From NCBI GenBank assembly GCA_018971455.1, contig JAGXAV010000045.1:1-9562 (forward strand): a stretch of 9,562 nucleotides of DNA. The letters run 5' to 3'. The stretch is from Rhodospirillales bacterium. GTDB lineage: Bacteria > Pseudomonadota > Alphaproteobacteria > Acetobacterales > Acetobacteraceae. The notes below the pieces were generated by a model, which was not told the origin of the DNA, ran no database searches, and saw nothing but the letters and a program-made list of their open reading frames with translations. Position numbers and translations under genes: made by a program. Below, one piece after another: positions 7,199 through 9,562 of this stretch. How positions within the stretch are numbered: the first letter of the stretch is position 1; each line of letters starts with the position of its first letter.

Positions 7199-7218
7199 AT
7201 ACTTCAAGCCTAAAGTAT
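7199..7218. promoter_or_regulatory. Putative MarR operator O2 (upstream of CoA ligase)
   Basis: ATACTTCAAGCCTAAAGTAT is a near-perfect 20-bp palindrome: outer arms ATACTT and AAGTAT pair exactly, and the inner bases fit ATACTTYARGCYTRAAGTAT-like symmetry with few mismatches. It is the better of two copies in the window (the other is at 3161-3180). It ends 27 bp before the ligase start and covers the likely ligase -10 region. It lies about 37 bp upstream of the likely -35 of the divergent dehydrogenase promoter, so it may not repress that side. Size and symmetry fit MarR-family dimers. Confidence 0.72.
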
Positions 7219-7236
7219 CTCCCTTCCCCTGGTCAA
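7207..7236 (-). promoter_or_regulatory. Candidate promoter for the CoA ligase
   Basis: On the minus strand TTGACC (complement of 7231-7236, five of six consensus bases) precedes TAGGCT (complement of 7207-7212, three of six) by 18 bp. Transcription would start near 7200, leaving a leader of about 28 bases. The -10 lies inside the palindrome at 7199-7218. The -35 is convincing and the -10 is poor, as is common for regulated promoters. Confidence 0.38.
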
Positions 7237-7254
7237 CGTCGCCGGCCGGTCGCA

Positions 7255-7283
7255 TTGACGCCCCCAGGGCCGCCGACAAGAAT
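7255..7283 (+). promoter_or_regulatory. Candidate promoter for the dehydrogenase-CoA transferase pair
   Basis: TTGACG (7255-7260, five of six consensus bases) and AAGAAT (7278-7283, four of six) are 17 bp apart. The start point would fall near 7290, only about 20 bases before the ATG at 7310. The operator-like palindrome lies wholly upstream of these elements, so this unit may escape the repression inferred for the ligase and monooxygenase. Confidence 0.42.
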
Positions 7284-7309
7284 GCAAGCCATGGACCTCC
7301 CCCCTCGTC

Positions 7310-8200
7310 ATGCCGGGTGAGAAGCGGCCGCTTCTGGGCTTTCTCGGCGCCGGCATCATGGGCAGCGCCATGGTGCTGCGGCTGCGTGAGCGCGGCTGGC
7401 CGGTCCGTGTATGGAACCGCGATCGCAGCCGCCTGGCCCCGCTCGCCACGGCCGGCGCCGATATCTCCCCCGCCTGCCCGCGCGCGGTGGTGGCGGCGAG
7501 TGACATCGTGCTGATCTGCGTGCGCGACGCGGCGGCCGTCGAGGCCTGCGTGTTCGGCACGGACGGGCTGGCCGGCGGCAAGGCCGCGCTGGTGATCGAC
7601 CACTCCACCATCCCGCCCGCCGCCGCGCGTGACATCGCCGCCCGGCTGCACCGGCACAATGGCAGTGCCTGGATCGACGCGCCGGTCTCGGGCGGCCCGG
7701 CGGCGGCGCGCGAAGGCCGGCTCACCATCATGGCCGGCGGCGGCGCGGCCGACCTCGCCCGCGCGGCGCCGGTCCTCGCCGATCTCGCGGCCAATCTCAC
7801 CCATATGGGCGCCACGGGCGCCGGCCAGACGGCCAAGATGATCAACCAGGTGCTGGTCGGTACCGGCTTCGTGCTGATGGCCGAGGCGCTGCGCCTGGCC
7901 GAGGCAAGCGGCATCGACGCGGCACGCCTGCCCGACTGTCTCGCCGGCGGCCTGGCCGACAGCGCCCTGCTGCAACGCATCTACCGCCAGATGCAGCAGC
8001 GCGCCTTCGAGCCGCCGGCGAGCCGCGCCGAGGTGCTTCTGAAAGACCTCGCCGCGGCCAGCGATTTCGCACGCGGGCTGGACCTTGCGCTGCCGATGCT
8101 CGAGCTTGCCGCCCGCCGCTATGGCGACCACGTCGCCGCCGGTCACGGCCAGCAGGACAGCGCCGCGATTCTGCGCCTCTATGAACGGAACCCGTCATGA
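7310..8200 (+). CDS. Beta-hydroxyacid dehydrogenase (3-hydroxyisobutyrate dehydrogenase family)
   Basis: This 296-residue protein fits the family's length and motifs: the Rossmann signature GFLGAGIMG (10-18), NRD after the second strand (N36, R37, suggesting NADP(H)), DHSTIPP (97-103), the substrate-binding stretch DAPVSGGPAAAREG (123-136), the catalytic Lys in GQTAKMINQ (K176), LLKDL (243-247) and the C-terminal GQQDSAAIL (280-288). Such enzymes oxidise beta-hydroxy acids such as 3-hydroxyisobutyrate or reduce semialdehydes such as tartronate semialdehyde or succinic semialdehyde; the substrate cannot be chosen here. The ATG at 7310 is the first in frame but has only pyrimidine-rich sequence before it, so initiation may be unusual. 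It overlaps the CoA transferase by four bases (ATGA), forming a two-gene unit divergent from the ligase. A role in the lower pathway is possible from context only. Confidence 0.9.
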   Translation: MPGEKRPLLGFLGAGIMGSAMVLRLRERGWPVRVWNRDRSRLAPLATAGADISPACPRAVVAASDIVLICVRDAAAVEACVFGTDGLAGGKAALVIDHSTIPPAAARDIAARLHRHNGSAWIDAPVSGGPAAAREGRLTIMAGGGAADLARAAPVLADLAANLTHMGATGAGQTAKMINQVLVGTGFVLMAEALRLAEASGIDAARLPDCLAGGLADSALLQRIYRQMQQRAFEPPASRAEVLLKDLAAASDFARGLDLALPMLELAARRYGDHVAAGHGQQDSAAILRLYERNPS

Positions 8201-9369
8201 GCAAACTCCCCCTCGCCCGCTTCAAGGTTCTCGATCTCACCCGCGTCCGCGCCGGCCCCACCGCCGTGCGCCAGCTGGCCGATTGGGGGGCGGACGTCAT
8301 CAAGATCGAGGCGCCGGAAGGCGATGGCGGCCTGGGTGGCGCGCGCCACGGCCCGGACTTCCAGAACCTGCACCGCAACAAGCGCAGCCTGAGCCTCGAT
8401 CTCAAACAGCCGGAGGGCATCGCCATCCTGCGCAAGCTGGTCGAGCGCGCCGACGTGCTGGTGGAGAATTACCGCCCGGACGTGAAGTTCCGCCTCAAGA
8501 TCGACTATGAGAGCCTGCGCGCCATCAATCCGCGCCTGGTCTATGCGTCGATCTCCGGCTTCGGGCAGACCGGCCCCTATCGCGACCGCCCCGGCTTCGA
8601 CCAGATCGCCCAGGGCATGGGCGGGCTGATGTCCATCACCGGCCTGCCCGGCCAGGGGCCGGTACGCGTCGGCATTCCGGTGGCCGATCTCACCGCCGGC
8701 ATCTTCGCCGCCCAAGGCATCCTGGTCGCCCTGCTCGAGCGCGAGCAGTCCGGCGAAGGGCAATGGGTGCAGAGCTCGCTGCTCGCCGCCCAGATCTCCA
8801 TGCTCGACTTCCAGGCGGCGCGCTGGACGATCGGCCACGAGGTGCCCGGCCAGGCCGGCAACGACCATCCCACCAGCATCCCCACCGGCGTCTTCGCGAC
8901 CGCCGATGGCCATATCAACATCGCCGCCGCCGGCAGTGACATGTTCGCCCGCCTGTGCCGTGCGCTCGGCACCGAGGCGCTGACGCAGGAGCCCGCCTAC
9001 GCGACGGACAAGGCGCGCTCGGCCAACCGCAAGGAGCTGAACGCGGCGATCGAGGCGATCACCCGCACCAGAAAATCCGCCGAATGGATCGAGGACCTCA
9101 ATCGCCTCGGTGTGCCGTGCGGGCCGATCAACCACATGAACGAGGTTTTCGCCGACCCGCAGGTCCAGCACCTGCGCATCGCGCGGAAGGTCATGCACAA
9201 GACGCTGGGCGAGCTCGAGGTGGTCGGCCAGCCGATCGAGCTGAGCCGCACCGCCTGGGATATCCGCCTGCCCAGCCCCGAGCCCGGGGAGCACAGCGAC
9301 GCCATTCTCGGCGAGCTCGGCTACGACGCGGCGGCGATCGCCGCCCTGCGGGGGGCGCGGGTGGTCTGA
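8197..9369 (+). CDS. CaiB/BaiF family III CoA transferase
   Basis: This 390-residue protein has the family III length and landmarks: VLDLTRVRAGPTAVRQLADWGADVIKIE split over residues 11-38 (CoA-binding N-terminus), RNKRSLSLDLK (60-70), a FGQTGPYRDRPGFD region (122-135), and PVADLTAG (161-168) where D164 should be the catalytic Asp that forms the acyl anhydride and glutamyl/aspartyl-CoA-type intermediate. GEGQWVQSSLL (186-196) and GHINIAA (238-244) follow, and GVPCGPI (305-311) marks the C-terminal part. It would move CoA between an acyl-CoA and a free acid without ATP. It starts inside the preceding dehydrogenase stop (ATGA), so the two are translationally coupled. Partner acids are unknown; it could activate a pathway intermediate, or recover CoA from an end product. 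Its stop directly touches the stop of the convergent downstream gene. Confidence 0.92.
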   Translation: MSKLPLARFKVLDLTRVRAGPTAVRQLADWGADVIKIEAPEGDGGLGGARHGPDFQNLHRNKRSLSLDLKQPEGIAILRKLVERADVLVENYRPDVKFRLKIDYESLRAINPRLVYASISGFGQTGPYRDRPGFDQIAQGMGGLMSITGLPGQGPVRVGIPVADLTAGIFAAQGILVALLEREQSGEGQWVQSSLLAAQISMLDFQAARWTIGHEVPGQAGNDHPTSIPTGVFATADGHINIAAAGSDMFARLCRALGTEALTQEPAYATDKARSANRKELNAAIEAITRTRKSAEWIEDLNRLGVPCGPINHMNEVFADPQVQHLRIARKVMHKTLGELEVVGQPIELSRTAWDIRLPSPEPGEHSDAILGELGYDAAAIAALRGARVV

Positions 9370-9562
9370 TCAGCGGCGCGCGGCAAGCATCGCCGCGATC
9401 TCGGCCACGAGACCGGCGGCCATGTCGCGCCACTGCGCCCGCGGATCGTCCGGCGTCCGCGCCGGCGGCGGATGCAGCACCATCTGCCGCAGCGCCTCGG
9501 CCACGCCCTCGGCGGTCGGCGCGCAGAGCAGCGCCTGCGGCTCGGCCTCGAGCTGCTCGGTC
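9370..9562 (-). CDS. C-terminal fragment of an unidentified protein (start outside window)
   Basis: Reading leftward from the window edge, a frame stays open for 63 full codons to a TGA at 9372-9370. The visible residues run TEQLEAEPQALLCAPTAEGV, then AEALRQMVLHPP, and end with AAGLVAEIAAMLAARR. Third positions are mostly G or C, as in the confirmed genes, and no other frame here looks as good. The pattern of a short strand (ALLCAPT) followed by a helix that starts EGVAEALR is reminiscent of the C-terminal end of GT-B glycosyltransferases, but similar segments occur in other folds, so I make no functional call. It converges with the CoA transferase with no base between the two stop codons. 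Confidence 0.55.
   Translation of the reverse strand, partial: TEQLEAEPQALLCAPTAEGVAEALRQMVLHPPPARTPDDPRAQWRDMAAGLVAEIAAMLAARR

Noticed and set aside
7172..8146. Extension of the CoA ligase frame upstream through the divergent promoter region and antisense to the dehydrogenase.
   Set aside because: The ligase begins at 7171 with a good ribosome site and the family's usual length. The extension crosses the operator and matches no family; it is a GC-driven shadow.
1..9562. Search for CRISPR repeats, tRNA or rRNA genes, insertion sequences, transposase remnants, integrase genes or attachment-site repeats.
   Set aside because: Nothing of these kinds was seen by eye. Gene content, spacing and codon style are uniform, and there is no sign of a mobile element or a defence system in the window.

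Overview
The window looks like part of a chromosome from a GC-rich proteobacterium. Strong G/C preference at third codon positions, tightly packed ATGA and TGATG gene overlaps, and the gene families present point to an alphaproteobacterium, perhaps a Rhodospirillales/Acetobacteraceae type. That placement is an impression from style, not a phylogenetic result. Almost every base is coding. Only two gaps exceed 100 bp (3116-3220 and 7172-7309), and both are divergent promoter regions.

The core is a cluster for aerobic breakdown of an aromatic acid as its CoA thioester, most likely 2-aminobenzoate (anthranilate). The centre is a 775-residue fusion (3221-5548, +) of a salicylyl-CoA 5-hydroxylase-like FAD monooxygenase with an Old Yellow Enzyme reductase. 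This is the architecture of 2-aminobenzoyl-CoA monooxygenase/reductase, which hydroxylates and dearomatises the ring in one protein. Facing it tail to tail is a benzoate/2-aminobenzoate-type CoA ligase (7171-5564, -), which would make its substrate. Divergent from the monooxygenase is a compact operon reading leftward: an SDR dehydrogenase (3115-2354), a MarR-family regulator (2354-1803) and a Rid-family protein (1800-1408). Divergent from the ligase is a rightward pair: a beta-hydroxyacid dehydrogenase (7310-8200) and a family III CoA transferase (8197-9369).

Regulation can be read from the DNA. A 20-bp near-palindrome, ATACTTCAAGCCTAAAGTAT, lies 27 bp before the ligase start (7199-7218). 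A 17/20 copy lies between the SDR and monooxygenase starts (3161-3180). Both overlap plausible promoters and are probably operators of the MarR protein, which would control ligase, monooxygenase and its own operon together.

A metabolic reading (inference): the ligase makes 2-aminobenzoyl-CoA. The fusion enzyme converts it to a non-aromatic 2-amino-5-oxocyclohexenyl-CoA, a cyclic enamine. The Rid protein is a candidate for hydrolysing the enamine and releasing ammonia, and the SDR for reducing a ring carbonyl. No ring-opening hydrolase, enoyl-CoA hydratase, acyl-CoA dehydrogenase or thiolase is present, so the lower pathway must be encoded elsewhere.

At the left edge are two translationally coupled VOC/glyoxalase-fold genes (1-573, truncated at its 5' end, and 570-1403), convergent with the Rid gene and of uncertain link to the pathway. 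At the right edge is the C-terminal end of an unidentified leftward gene (9370-9562), whose stop codon directly abuts that of the CoA transferase.
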